Shown: positions 12,201-22,556 of the stretch, piece after piece
Layout of the letters: every line of letters begins with the position of its first letter
Numbering within the stretch: position 1 is the stretch's first letter
Assembly (NCBI GenBank): GCA_963682175.1
Contig: OY821772.1
Span: 19,522,743-19,586,742 of the forward strand
Origin: Triglochin maritima
Taxonomy: Eukaryota; Streptophyta; Magnoliopsida; Alismatales; Juncaginaceae
Direction of reading: 5' to 3'
Length of the DNA: 64,000 bases
Translations under genes and position numbers: made by a program
The notes under the pieces: generated by a model
Database searches by the model: none
The model's input: only the letters and a program-made list of their open reading frames with translations
What the model was told of the DNA's origin: nothing

Positions 12201-14022
12201 GCCCTCGCACTCTACCTCTAAGTTGATCACCTGGCAGGAGAAATGGTTCTTGTAAGCATAAAAATTGATGTAAAACAATTTGGGCATCTTCTAGAATTGG
12301 AAGAACATATCCACCTTTATATTGCCAACGATCTACGACTCCTGGAAAGCACTGGTTGCTCAAGTACACACTATCATCATTCCCTGCAAAATCAACACCT
12401 TGTGCGCTATCTGAATGCAAGTTTCGAGACGATGCAAATCTTGGTCCGACAACATTTTCCAATATATGTCCATTAAAATTAGTACGAAAACAGTCATCAT
12501 ATGCCTCGTTCTGCATAGGCTCATATAAACTGAGACAACACATTGCAGCTCCCATATAGCTATTACCAGATAAATTTGATCGAGCATGGCCAGTGGATAT
12601 GTTATTGTCATGTGTAGCAAGGAGAGCCCTACAGCTAGGGGAACTGTGGGGTGGCAAAGAATCAGAGTGAATACCCACTGAACAAGGTGAACCGATTTGG
12701 AGGGGATAGCGAGGGCTATATAACGAACCAACCCTAGAGATACTACTATGACGTACTGTGGGGGTTAATCTTTCTTCGATATCATTCTGACGCTGCATTG
12801 GTTGGATGCTAGGATAGCCAGACATGGGTGTCGGTGGACCCGCTTCCCCCTACAAACAAACATCAGAATCACATAAGTAGAACATTTTAGTATGTTTCAG
12901 AAGACTTGATAAAACTGGAAAAGTGTGCTTGGTTATTTATTTATCCTCTTAGACTCGTGCGTTTTGCAGAGCGAATAAGATGTGATTCTCAATCGAAATG
13001 TTTTTGTCTTCATCTAGTTTTCAGTTGAGATAGCCTTGTCTAAATTGCATTGATGAGTTGCTTGTTGCGTCTCAGTCTTCTTTTGATTAGGAAATAATTG
13101 GAATTAGAATGTATAAGCAGTCCAGTCTAGTAAAAACCACACATCCCAATATAATCTTTGGATAGGTTTTGTGTAAGTTGCTAAAGGGTCCTAAAAAATC
13201 TACTGCATTCAATGAGTTGTTAAAAAGGTCAGTTCCTAAATTGATAGTAACGGATCAATGTTTAAAAAGAATCAATGTGTTATCCACCTGGGAGGCACCA
13301 GTGGAGCTCATCCTCCTCAACCCTGCATTTCTTGAATTCATTGGCTCAGGTTGAAGAGATGAATCTGAAATTCTATGCTTGTACTTGGGATATGAAACAG
13401 CAGACTGTGATGAAGACAAGAAATTTCGGTTCCCATCAACCCCACCTGACGACTCATTCGGCCAACGACGAATTTCAGCAGAATTATTGTTCCCCATATA
13501 TCCATTGGACATGTTCGATAGATACAAACTAACATCCCCATTAGAAGCAGATTGAGGGGCACAAACCCTTGGCAACCTGATCCCCTCCAATCGACCTCCC
13601 AAGTCAGAATACGAACCCTCCACATCACGCGTTGCACTACCGCTACGAATCATGTCCGCAACACCACCACCACTTAATGGTTGATTCATCCAATTGCGAG
13701 TTTCACCAGAATTGCAGTTCCTCATATGGTCTCCATACGAATTCAAGGAATTCGAATTAACTTTCCCAGTTAAGCCGCAATAGGGTGAGGAATCCCACAG
13801 CGAACCATTGGCCTTTTTGTTCAAGATAGTTCCCTCCAACTGACCTCCCAATTCCAAAATCGGATCCTCAACACCAAGCCGTCTGCTATTGCCATGAGCT
13901 CCATGGACATTGCCAGACCCTGACTCCAAATAGTATCCGCTACTACGACTTTCTTCCTGATTCGTAATATTCACAGTTTCCTCCACTCCGTTGAAATCGT
14001 AATCATCTCTCTTCGACGCCAT
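9279..14022 (-). CDS. PUMILIO/PUF-family RNA-binding protein (APUM-like), nine coding exons plus a short last exon
   Basis: Exons by splice sites and frame: 14022-13288, 12849-12072, 11997-11907, 11826-11685, 11596-11489, 10776-10564, 10395-10285, 9923-9729, 9449-9279. They sum to 2544 nt (848 codons) with every junction phase consistent. A last exon of a few codons probably starts near 9211. Residues 1 to about 505 are low-complexity, Asn/Ser/Gly-rich and unlike known domains. The C-terminal 340 residues form eight Puf repeats. Recognition triplets read R1 S-R-Q, R2 N-Y-Q, R3 C-R-Q, R4 N-H-Q, R5 C-R-Q, R6 N-Y-Q, R7 S-N-E, R8 N-Y-Q, the classical PUM1/2 code. PUF proteins bind UGUANAUA-type sites in mRNA 3' UTRs and repress translation or promote decay in the cytoplasm. 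The start is the first ATG of the long first exon. All repeats look intact. Confidence 0.92.
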
Positions 14023-14540
14023 TGTTTCGCCAAAACCTTAAAACTTTCGAAAAACAAGATAGTAACAAGTTAGAACTTGACAACGCAGAAACGCAAAATC
14101 TCAAAATCCCACGATGTAAAGTACAACAGTTATTCAACTTTACACAGGTGTTCATGGAAAACTAATTTTTCCTAGAAATTCATAGGACAAGTTTGAAAGC
14201 GGTGAAACTAAAACAATCCAAAAGCAAAGAACTCACCTTTACAACCGAAAGAGAATTGCACACGTCTGAAATCCAAACAGAACAAAACAAGAAACTTAAA
14301 GAAGGAGTTATACAAACAGAAACATTCCAAAAACACATAATCAGAATGGAATTAAATCACATTTATAAAACAGAATTTTATCAAATTCTCCAAAAAAAAG
14401 AAGGAAATAATTTATAGAAAACAAAAGGAAACAATCCAAAAACCCATAATCAGAAGCAAAAACTTACCAAACAGAATGAAATCACACAGAAACGTTTACA
14501 AATTTCTCACTACAGGATAACTAACAAAAAAATACTAGGG

Positions 14541-14550
14541 TTTAGGGTTT
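14541..14550 (-). promoter_or_regulatory. telo-box (AAACCCTAAA) upstream of the PUMILIO gene
   Basis: TTTAGGGTTT on the plus strand, preceded by another AGGG, lies about 520 bp upstream of the PUMILIO ATG. The AK6 promoter in this window has the same motif. The distance suggests a 5' UTR of several hundred bases, perhaps with an intron; this is inferred. Confidence 0.5.
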
Positions 14551-14559
14551 GGCAAATAA

Positions 14560-15280
14560 AATTGCGGTTGCTTCCAAAAATCAAAACCCGGAGATTTAAA
14601 TGAGGAGCGGAGGTGAATGTGGGCCGTCGGATGAGATTTTTTTGTACCGTACGTACGTGTTATTATGGAAAGGGACGTGACGGCAGAGAGAAAATAGAAT
14701 CTGTTGTGTACTTTTGATTGGTTGATTGAGGAGAAAGATAGGTGTTCCTTTTGAATAATGACATTTGATTTGTAATCCCTGTATTATGTGGTATTAGTAA
14801 TTAAATATAATAACATAATTTCAACAAAAGAAATAAATTTGGAGTAATGTGTGTACGGAATCGGATTTTGGTTACCCGCGCAAAACTTTACGTGATATAG
14901 TGTTTTTTTTGTTGAAAGCGTGATATAGAATTGGAATGATTTCATGACTTCCCTCTGATAATTTAACTATGTCAGCGATGTCCTCTAGCATTTAATAATC
15001 CTTTATTTAAAATAATTTGAAAGCAAAGCATGCTAAATGTTAGATGGAATAGGTCATTGTTGATCTACCAATGTTCAACACCCAAAGCACGGGTGGACCC
15101 CTCATAAAATTTTGAAAAAAAAATCCTATAATATATTTATATAATATATATCTATGTAAACTTTAAAATTCATGATTATGATCTATGTAAGGTGTTTTAA
15201 AATTCATGATTATATCAATGATTAATCCATGAAAATTTCCTATGAAGCAAATCGCCACGTAAAAATTAAATATTAGGTGT
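14560..15280. other. Intergenic, no gene seen
   Basis: AT-rich sequence beyond the PUMILIO 5' region, with a CGTACGTACG run at about 14649 and no coding frame of note. Confidence 0.4.
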
Positions 15281-15284
15281 TTTA

Positions 15285-16350
15285 TGTAGTGACGGATCCA
15301 TGAATTATCAAAGTGGGTTTCGAAATATGAACATTAATTCAGAATACATAATCATAAAATTCAACAAAAATATATTAATATATAAAACTTGATTACAATA
15401 TTCCATTTCGAAAGGTACTCATCTGGATTTTGCTTCACACAACTATTTGACTTTTTTTCACTTCATCAAATAATATTGTTTCAGACGATTCAATGAGTTT
15501 TTTTTCTTTCATTTTGAAATATCTTTCTACGGTGAAAGCTAAATTTCACTCAAAAAAACATGAAGTAATTAATCATGCGATCCAAATTGAACAAAAATTA
15601 GGCAAAACACCAAAAATATACAATACACAAACCTACAATTTTTCCACCTATAATTTTCTAATTTATTTCTTCAATCCATTTTTACAATTATTTTTAGAAT
15701 CAAATCCTAGGGAAGCATAAATAAAAGTAACATGCAAAATTCAACAAAGATTTTGTCCACCACATTGGAAACCACGACACAAAATTTCAATCTCCCAACA
15801 CCTTCTCTCAAAATTCTTGTTCACTAAACTAACTCTAACTTCTCATTAACACAAATCCAAACCAAAATAAATTCTTAAACCAAATCAAATACAAGAGAGA
15901 TTTGTTACCTTTGTGTTGGAAAAGATGAGGGCTTATGTGATTTTGGGTTTTCAATTTTTTTAAATGCCTTAATGGTAAAAAAATTCAAAACGAATTTTAT
16001 GCTTATACTATTTTCATCCATGTAATGTCATTACTGATAAACTAGAATTCATTTTAATAGAAGATTGAGTGTGAGATTTGGGACTTCACATCTTTCACTT
16101 GCACTAAATCTTATAATAGTGCAATTTAACTTTTTTATATTATGATGGAAAGATTTGTTGGAACTTTCTTCACAAGTTCAATAGGAAGTAAACGAGGATA
16201 TCGATCGATTACACATCTTTGTTATTTCAAGAAGTACTTTTTTCATGAAATGATTGATACTCAATTACAAGAGCTTAATGATCTTCTAATGACTTTTTTG
16301 TGTATTTTTTATGTTAAACATTTGAGTTTATTAACAGAGCTGTTATTCAT
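15285..16350 (+). pseudogene. Relic of a hAT transposon (TTF / zinc-finger MYM-like type)
   Basis: The plus frame around 16142-16330 includes FFHEMIDTQLQELNDLL. This resembles the FYxVIDMQLQELNNRF signature near the C-terminus of the plant hAT transposases annotated as zinc finger MYM-type 1-like. At about 15287 the phrase GTAGTGACGGATCC resembles the ends of such elements. The rest is AT-rich and full of stops. No TIR or TSD pair was found, so the boundaries are nominal. Confidence 0.4.
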
Positions 16351-16404
16351 CGCCGGAAAACTACTTAAATCGCCCGTACGAATTACCATTTTGCCCTTCT
16401 ACCA

Positions 16405-17345
16405 TTTCTACTTATATAACTCTTCATTTCACTCTCCTAACACCACTCTCTTTTCATATTACTCTCACATTCACCAGAAAGAATGTCTCGGAGGCTAGAA
16501 AAAGAACCAGTGGACGCCTAGGATTACTCAAATATGGTAAAATGTCTTGTTTAGTTTTTTTTGGGGTCAAGAGTTCGCGGGAGATGCCCGACCCTAAGGG
16601 GAGGCGTCTCCGGCAGACGCCCCATTTTTTTGATTTTTTTTAAATTATTTAAATTGATTATAATTTTTGATAATTGCTAAATAAATTGATTATTAAGTTA
16701 ATAATTATTTAAATTAGTTTAGTAGATCCATTATTGATTATAAATTGTGATAATTGCCAAATAAATTGATTATTAAGTTAATAATTAGTTTAATTATTTT
16801 AGTAAAGGATTATTGATTATAAATTGTGATAATTGCTAAATAAATTGATTATAAACTTAATAATTAGTTAAATTATTTTAGTAAATTCATTAACAAAATT
16901 TTATTTTTAAAAAACAATTAATAGTCATCGGGTTACCGTGGAGGGAAAGGGAATCAATTCTCTTACGCGTTGTACGTAGTTTAGCAGATGAGTCAGGTCC
17001 TCGTCATCCACGTAGATAGGGTATTTCTGATTCAGTTAGGAGAGAGAGATATATATTTTACGTCGTCGTCAGACACCTGAGGATTCTTTCGACGACGATG
17101 ACGATTCAGATGAGGTGAGGAGTCACGCCGAGAGTGACATGGGGGCCGGTATGGCTTGGAGCCATAGGAGGAGGCGATACAACAATATGGTCGAGGACGG
17201 GGGCGAAATTATAGTACTTCGGCTGAGTTTGTCGTTAAGAAGGGTCGAGGTGGCCGGTTTGTGACTGGTGATTCGAGTTCGTGTCAGGACGCTCGCCGGA
17301 TCCAGGGGTTTCGTCAGACATTTTCGTGGTGTTGGTACTTGGAAT
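16405..17345 (+). pseudogene. Unidentified decayed gene or transposon gene with its own promoter
   Basis: A TATA-like ACTTATATAACTC at about 16409 precedes an ATG at 16483 (MSRRLEKEPVDA, then stop). Shifting frame gives further open sequence up to ATATG|GTAAAATG, a possible donor. After the AT-rich repeat, 16930-17340 is GC-richer and encodes in broken frames an Asp/Glu-rich stretch (PEDSFDDDDDSDE) and a Gly/Arg-rich tail. This looks like a real but decayed coding region. I do not recognise the family. Confidence 0.3.
16654..16895. repeat. Three tandem copies of an AT-rich unit of about 80 bp
   Basis: Units start near 16654, 16734 and 16813. Each carries TTGATTAT, GATAATTGC, AAATAAATTGATTAT and TTAATAATTA in the same order and spacing. 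The likely origin is slippage in an intron-like AT-rich stretch. Confidence 0.75.
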
Positions 17346-18108
17346 GTGAGTAAAACTGAGTCAAAAGCCTTATTTGAAGACTCAGGACAAAATGAGTATT
17401 AAGTGTTTTGTTAAGGACAAAAATGTAATTATTAGGACGATTTAAGTAGTTTTGCGTAACTCCCTTTATTAATCGTTTAGTTTGACTACCGTTTTTTTGC
17501 CCCCAATTTACTTGGTCCGCCCATGACCTAAGGGTTGTAGGTTTCACCGTGCCGAATGAGTTCACAGTGTCAAAAAGATAAAAACAATAACAATTTGAAA
17601 TCCTCCGTTACTTCATGTTTTACCTTATTTTATCCTTCTTACCGGATTTAAAGGCATGCATGCGAGAAAAGTCAACTTTTAAAGGTAAGATTGAGAAATT
17701 TGTAATTTGTGAGAAAAAAATTTAACCAACTCGAACATTTGATTTTAAGAATAATATAAAATAATAACACATGTACCCACGAAACTTTGGGTGAATATTT
17801 TAGCAACATAATTTTGTAGCCACGTATCTCGTAGCAAGATGCGATATTTTTAAGTACTACCTTTGACATAATTCTTTTGATGTCCATGTGGCAACTTTGT
17901 TTTCGGGCAACAATATCCGGTGATTTGGTGTTGGATAGAGATGCACGAAAATATAGGATTAACGTGCTTGAACCGTAATTGCTGGGAGAATAAATTAAAA
18001 TGTCAAAGTAAGGAAGTCAAATGTTACGTTAGATTAATCACTGTACATAATTCTTTTGAAGGTCAAACATATAATATCTTTTAATACATTTCCAATTTTA
18101 TTCCAAAA
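17346..18108. other. Intergenic, no gene seen
   Basis: AT-rich with short chance frames on both strands and no recognised motif. The last 100 bases could be a 5' UTR for the small ORF at 18109. Confidence 0.35.
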
Positions 18109-18264
18109 ATGTCATCATCACCACAATCTCACATCCTAAAAAAACCACCAAATCCTCCACAATCCTACACCAAATTCCAAACATTCAAACCCGATGACGA
18201 CCCCGCGGCCGCCCCTAAACTCGGACCACCGTTCCTACTCGTTTCGACCGAACGCCCCAACTAG
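18109..18264 (+). CDS. Small proline-rich ORF (51 codons), possibly the 5' end of an interrupted gene
   Basis: The frame begins MSSSPQSHILKKPPNPP and continues FKPDDDPAAAP...; it has a third-position mix unlike the AT-rich surroundings and a GC-rich GACCCCGCGGCCGCC stretch. It stops at a TAG that already lies in the first GTCGTT-family repeat unit. It may therefore be the N-terminal exon of a host or transposon gene cut by that repeat element. I do not recognise the protein, and a chance ORF cannot be excluded. Confidence 0.3.
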   Translation: MSSSPQSHILKKPPNPPQSYTKFQTFKPDDDPAAAPKLGPPFLLVSTERPN

Positions 18265-19105
18265 TTTGGTGAAAACAAGGCAACTCTTTCGGTGAAAACA
18301 AGACAACTCGTTTGGTGAAAACGACCTAGCTCGTTTGGCGAAAACGACTCAACTTGTTGGTGCATCCCATGCCGGATTGGTGCGTCCCAGCTTGTTTGGG
18401 GTGGAAAAACAACCCAGCTTGTTCGGTGGAAAAAACGACCCAGCTCATTTTCTGTTCCTTGAAATCAGCAGTCTTCCACGCCCTTTATGAATCCAATATG
18501 TTCTTAATTTGGAAATAATGGTAAATACGAAATCTTTGCATCTCAAAATATTCTTTGTAACGAGTCTTGAATGACATTATTTGGCTATCAGAGGAGAGAG
18601 CTATGCACAAATTATTGAAGATCTCTCGATTGTCCAGTTTTGAAATACGATCTGTCTTGAGACACGTTTTTCACCCTCGTATGATCAGAATTCGGCAAGT
18701 CTAAAAACAAAACAAATATATGCTCAATTCAATTGTCTTTCCAACGGATCTCGAATCATCAAATTTTGTATTTGGATGTGAATGTTATGAATAAAACGAC
18801 CGAACTCCTTTGGTGAGAACAAACAACTAGTTTGATGAAAACGACATGGCTCGTTGGTGCATCCCGCGCAGGATTGCTTTGTCCCAGCTCGTTTGGGAGG
18901 AAAAATGACCCAGCTTGTTTGGTGAAAACGACCCAGGTTGTTCAGCTCGTTTGTTGAAAACATGCCAGCTAGTTTGATAGAACGACCCAACTTGTTTGGT
19001 TATTTTTGCAACATGTTTATTTTGATTCAATGTGTTCGTGTAAAATGTTGATTTGTCCCGTCTCAATGTCACGCTTGGGACTCACCTGTCCCGTGTGTAA
19101 GATTT
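18230..19105 (-). repeat. GTCGTT-type short-repeat field, left block
   Basis: About 23 bp units of the form AACTCGTTTGGTGAAAACGAC recur as direct repeats at 18260-18350, about 18400-18450 and 18797-18990. They are mixed with GCATCCC/GTCCCAGC variants and a CGCTCGGGAC-CTGTCCCG pair near 19071-19098. The units here run opposite to those in the right blocks (22.8-27.3 kb). Such arrays resemble the subterminal transposase-binding repeats of large DNA transposons; that role is inferred. Confidence 0.6.
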
Positions 19106-19111
19106 TGTGCC

Positions 19112-21149
19112 CCTAAGTATGTATATATTTTTAAAATTTTATATATGCATACAAGATCGATTTCCATATTTTCGAAGATTTTATGTACATTATCATATGT
19201 TTTATTTTAATACAATGTAATCCACATATATATTAAAATAAATAATGGAGGATCATACCCAAAGGTTTTCTAAAACCTTTATGAAGATCCGGAGTTGTGT
19301 TGCTCGTCGAATCGTCGGTCGATTCGCCTCCAAGTGTTCACCAAACTCTAAACAAGATTAGAGAGAAAGAAGCTAGTCAATCAATTTCTAAATCGAGGTT
19401 AGAATCTAGCTAATAACCCCTCTAAAGCTCCCTATGAATTTAATCTCCAAAAGCTTGATTAACTAAGAGATTTTCAGATGGATTAGTGGGGAGGTTAGGG
19501 AGAGAGAGAGAAGTTTTTGCATTCATTTGAACAAGGAGGGAGAGGAGACCTATTTATAGGCTCTCCCAACACCCAAATCATGGGTAACCCACTTACCCAT
19601 GATCTCTTGCATTCTCTCCCAAAAAACCAATTACATTGACACATAATCATCCTCATCCACGTTTGACCACAATTGGAATAAATCTAATTCATGATCAACA
19701 TTAATCTCTTAATAATTCTAGAAAAATGCTTACCTGTCGACCGAAACTTGCCTACCGGTCGACCGATTGACAGTTAATTGAGTTTTCGGTTGGACCATGA
19801 AACCGGGCGGTCGACCCATCACATGCTACCAAAGTTACTGTGATTTTCTGGTCGAACAAACACACCCGAACGGTCGAGCGTTTCTACACTAGAAAGCCAT
19901 TAGTAGAGCCACTGGAAGTTTTCGGTTGGACTGCCCTTCAAGCCGGTTGACCGATTACCAAGAAAAGTTCCTGGAAATTTCCGGTCGAACCACGACCTTC
20001 AACCGGTCGACCGATCACTACCAAGTAGAGTTCGCGGAAGCTCCTGAAAGTTTTTGGTCGACCAACCACATCCATCTGGTCGACCGTTCACACATGCAAA
20101 AACTCTTGTGAATTTCTGGTCGACCGGTCTCCGAAAACGTCCGACCGTTTTGGCCCGATTTGGCCTTTATCAAATTTTGGATTAACATCCAACAAAATTC
20201 GATCTTTGGGGTTTTTAGCAAATTCACATATCGTGTAATACATTATCATTTGTATTGTCAGAACATCACACCCCATAATACATACATCTCGTATGAATTT
20301 ATTTATGATTCTAACTATGTCATTTTCACGACATATTGATTTTTTCAATTCACCACATGTATGCTATTTCACATGAAACTCGATACATCATATGAATATA
20401 AAATCAAACTTATTATTTCCCAGTTTTGTGGTGTGACCTATAGAGGATCTAAGTTACATTGACAATGATATTAAATACTTAATATCACAAATTATAAGCG
20501 GTATCTAGCTACACATTATATATAGTTACCCAATTAACAAAGATGTCTTGTTCACTCGAACTAAACACGATCCATTTATTATGTAAGAACATCGCTTGTG
20601 TCTATCACATGCCTCATGACATTAAGAATATTATACAAAGTAGAAATGTGTCACATTTATATTATATATTCATTTTTTGATCTTTTAAGCTAATTATAAA
20701 TATGTAACTTAAGACAAGTCACATTGTGCATATTATAATTTTGCTTTATCAATGACCCACTAATATCATGACTCAAACAAAGAGGGGCAATGATAATCCT
20801 TTGACGAACTATCTTTTCCAGCATAAGTCATGTTTTACCAATTATCGCTTTTATCACTATTGACAACTTTTGACAATAATCAAATTAAACGCTTCCTATG
20901 TGAAAAAACATCTCATATCTTAGGATTCAAGACACAATGAAACATTAATGACACTAAACACAATTCCATAATATTTCATTTGTTAGGTCTATTCAATATA
21001 CAAAACTAATCATTTTCCTCTTTCGTATACTCGTGTCGTTAAATATTTGTAGAGCTACAATACTCTTTAACTAACACGACAATCTTATCTCGTTAATCAA
21101 TGTTCCATGTCAATTACCATGCTTGTGAATAATTTTTGATTTATGTAAA
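19112..21149 (-). mobile_element. LTR of family beta, copy 2 (both ends truncated)
   Basis: It aligns with copy 1 (1379-3510) over almost its whole length, including the sense TATA (TATAAATA) at 19558-19551. It lacks about 20 bp at the left and about 130 bp at the right end. At 21149/21150 it is joined head-to-head to copy 3, giving a large imperfect inverted repeat. Confidence 0.75.
19735..20149. repeat. CGGTCGACCG array in U3 of beta copy 2
   Basis: At least ten sites, including exact GGTCGACC flanked by CGG/CCG and variants GGTTGACC, GGTCGAACC, GGTCGACCA and GGTCGAGC. They lie 177-590 bp upstream of the sense TATA, the same window as in beta copy 1 and in the alpha LTRs. Confidence 0.85.
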
Positions 21150-22556
21150 TGAAAGGAATGTGTTCTAAAAGTTTTACTTTTAAATGTCAATTATTATGAA
21201 TTGAATGAGAAATCATTTTGTTCCTTGTTTATGTTATTCGTCTTTTAGAATTGTTAAGGAAGAGGCTCTTGGTCCTTAACCGTAGAGCTCTAAAAGATAA
21301 TGGTTTACATAAAACAAAAGATATTCGCAATCATGGTAATTAACATGGGGCATTAATTACCGAGTTAAGATTGTCGGGTTGGTCATAGATCATTGTAGCT
21401 CTACAAGTGAGTGACAACACGGGTACACAAAAGAGGAAAATATTACTTTTGTATACTGAATAGACCTAATAAGTAAAACATTATAGAATTGTGTTTTTGT
21501 GTCATTAATGTTTTACTGTGTCCTTGGTCCTTTGATATGAGACTTATATCTGATCACTTAAGAAATGCTTGATTAGACTAGTGTCTTGAGCTATCGATAA
21601 GTGTAGTGTAAAGGCATTGGTTGGTTAAGTATGACTTTTGTTGGAGAAGATAGTTAGTCAAAAGATTATCATTGCCCCTCTTAATTGAGTAATGATATTA
21701 GTGGGCCCCTTGATAAACCAAAGTTATAATGTGCACAATGTGATTTGAGTTAAATCACATATTTATAACTAGCTTAAAGAGATCAAGAATTGAATACCAA
21801 TACAAAGATGACACAATACTACTTTGTGTGTATTCTTAATATCATGAGGCAAGGGACGGACACAAGTGGTGCACTCCATCACTAAATGGATCGGGTTTTG
21901 GTTCGAGTGGAATTAAGACATCTAACTAATTGGGAGCTATAATGTGTAGCTAGATACCGCTTATAGCTTGTGATATTAAGCTCTTAATATCACTGCCAAC
22001 TTAGTTTAGATCCTCCCATAGGTCACACCACAAAACTGGGAAACAAGAAATGGGGATTTTGAGTTCATAAGATGTGTCGGGTTTCATGTAGAAAATATGA
22101 TACATGGGGTGAACAAGCAAAATCAAAATTATGTTGTGATTAATAACATAATTAGGATCTAAATTAAATTCATATGTGATGTAAATATTATGGGGTGTAA
22201 TGATTTATCATTACATAGGATAATATGTTACATAAGTTGTGAACTTACTACTAATCCCGAAATGTCAAATTTTGTAGGGGTTAAACCGAAATTTGACAAG
22301 TCTGCAGTACTGTGCAAAAATGGTCGACCGCTAAACGGTAAACGGTCGACAAAATGTTGCACGATCGACCGAATGTGTCTCGGCCGATAACGAGAATTTC
22401 GTCTGTTCGTTTTCGGTCGACCGAATTATTTCGATCGGTCGACCGAACATTGCGATGAAATGTTTTTGTTACGAACGGTCGACCGAAACCTGGTCTAAAC
22501 GGTCGACCGAACCTCCAAACGGTCGACTGGCCAGACGGTTTTTTGCAGAATTACAA
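21150..22556 (+). mobile_element. LTR of family beta, copy 3 (5' portion only)
   Basis: It starts TGAAAGGAATG, the same LTR start as copy 1, and runs in plus sense through U3 to its palindrome array (about 22321-22540). It then breaks off into GTCGTT repeats at about 22556, so TATA, R and U5 are missing. It is inverted relative to copy 2. Confidence 0.75.
22321..22540. repeat. CGGTCGACCG array in U3 of beta copy 3
   Basis: About seven sites with exact CGGTCGACCG cores, plus GATCGACCG and GGTCGACTG variants. It is less decayed than in beta copy 1. Confidence 0.85.

Noticed and set aside
12243..12731. Overlapping ORFs on both strands in PUMILIO exon 2
   Set aside because: Shadows of the exon; only the minus frame of 12849-12072 joins its neighbours in phase.
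14193..14417. Lys/Glu-rich 74-codon ORF upstream of PUMILIO
   Set aside because: It lies in the AT/A-rich 5' region of a gene on the other strand; composition explains it.
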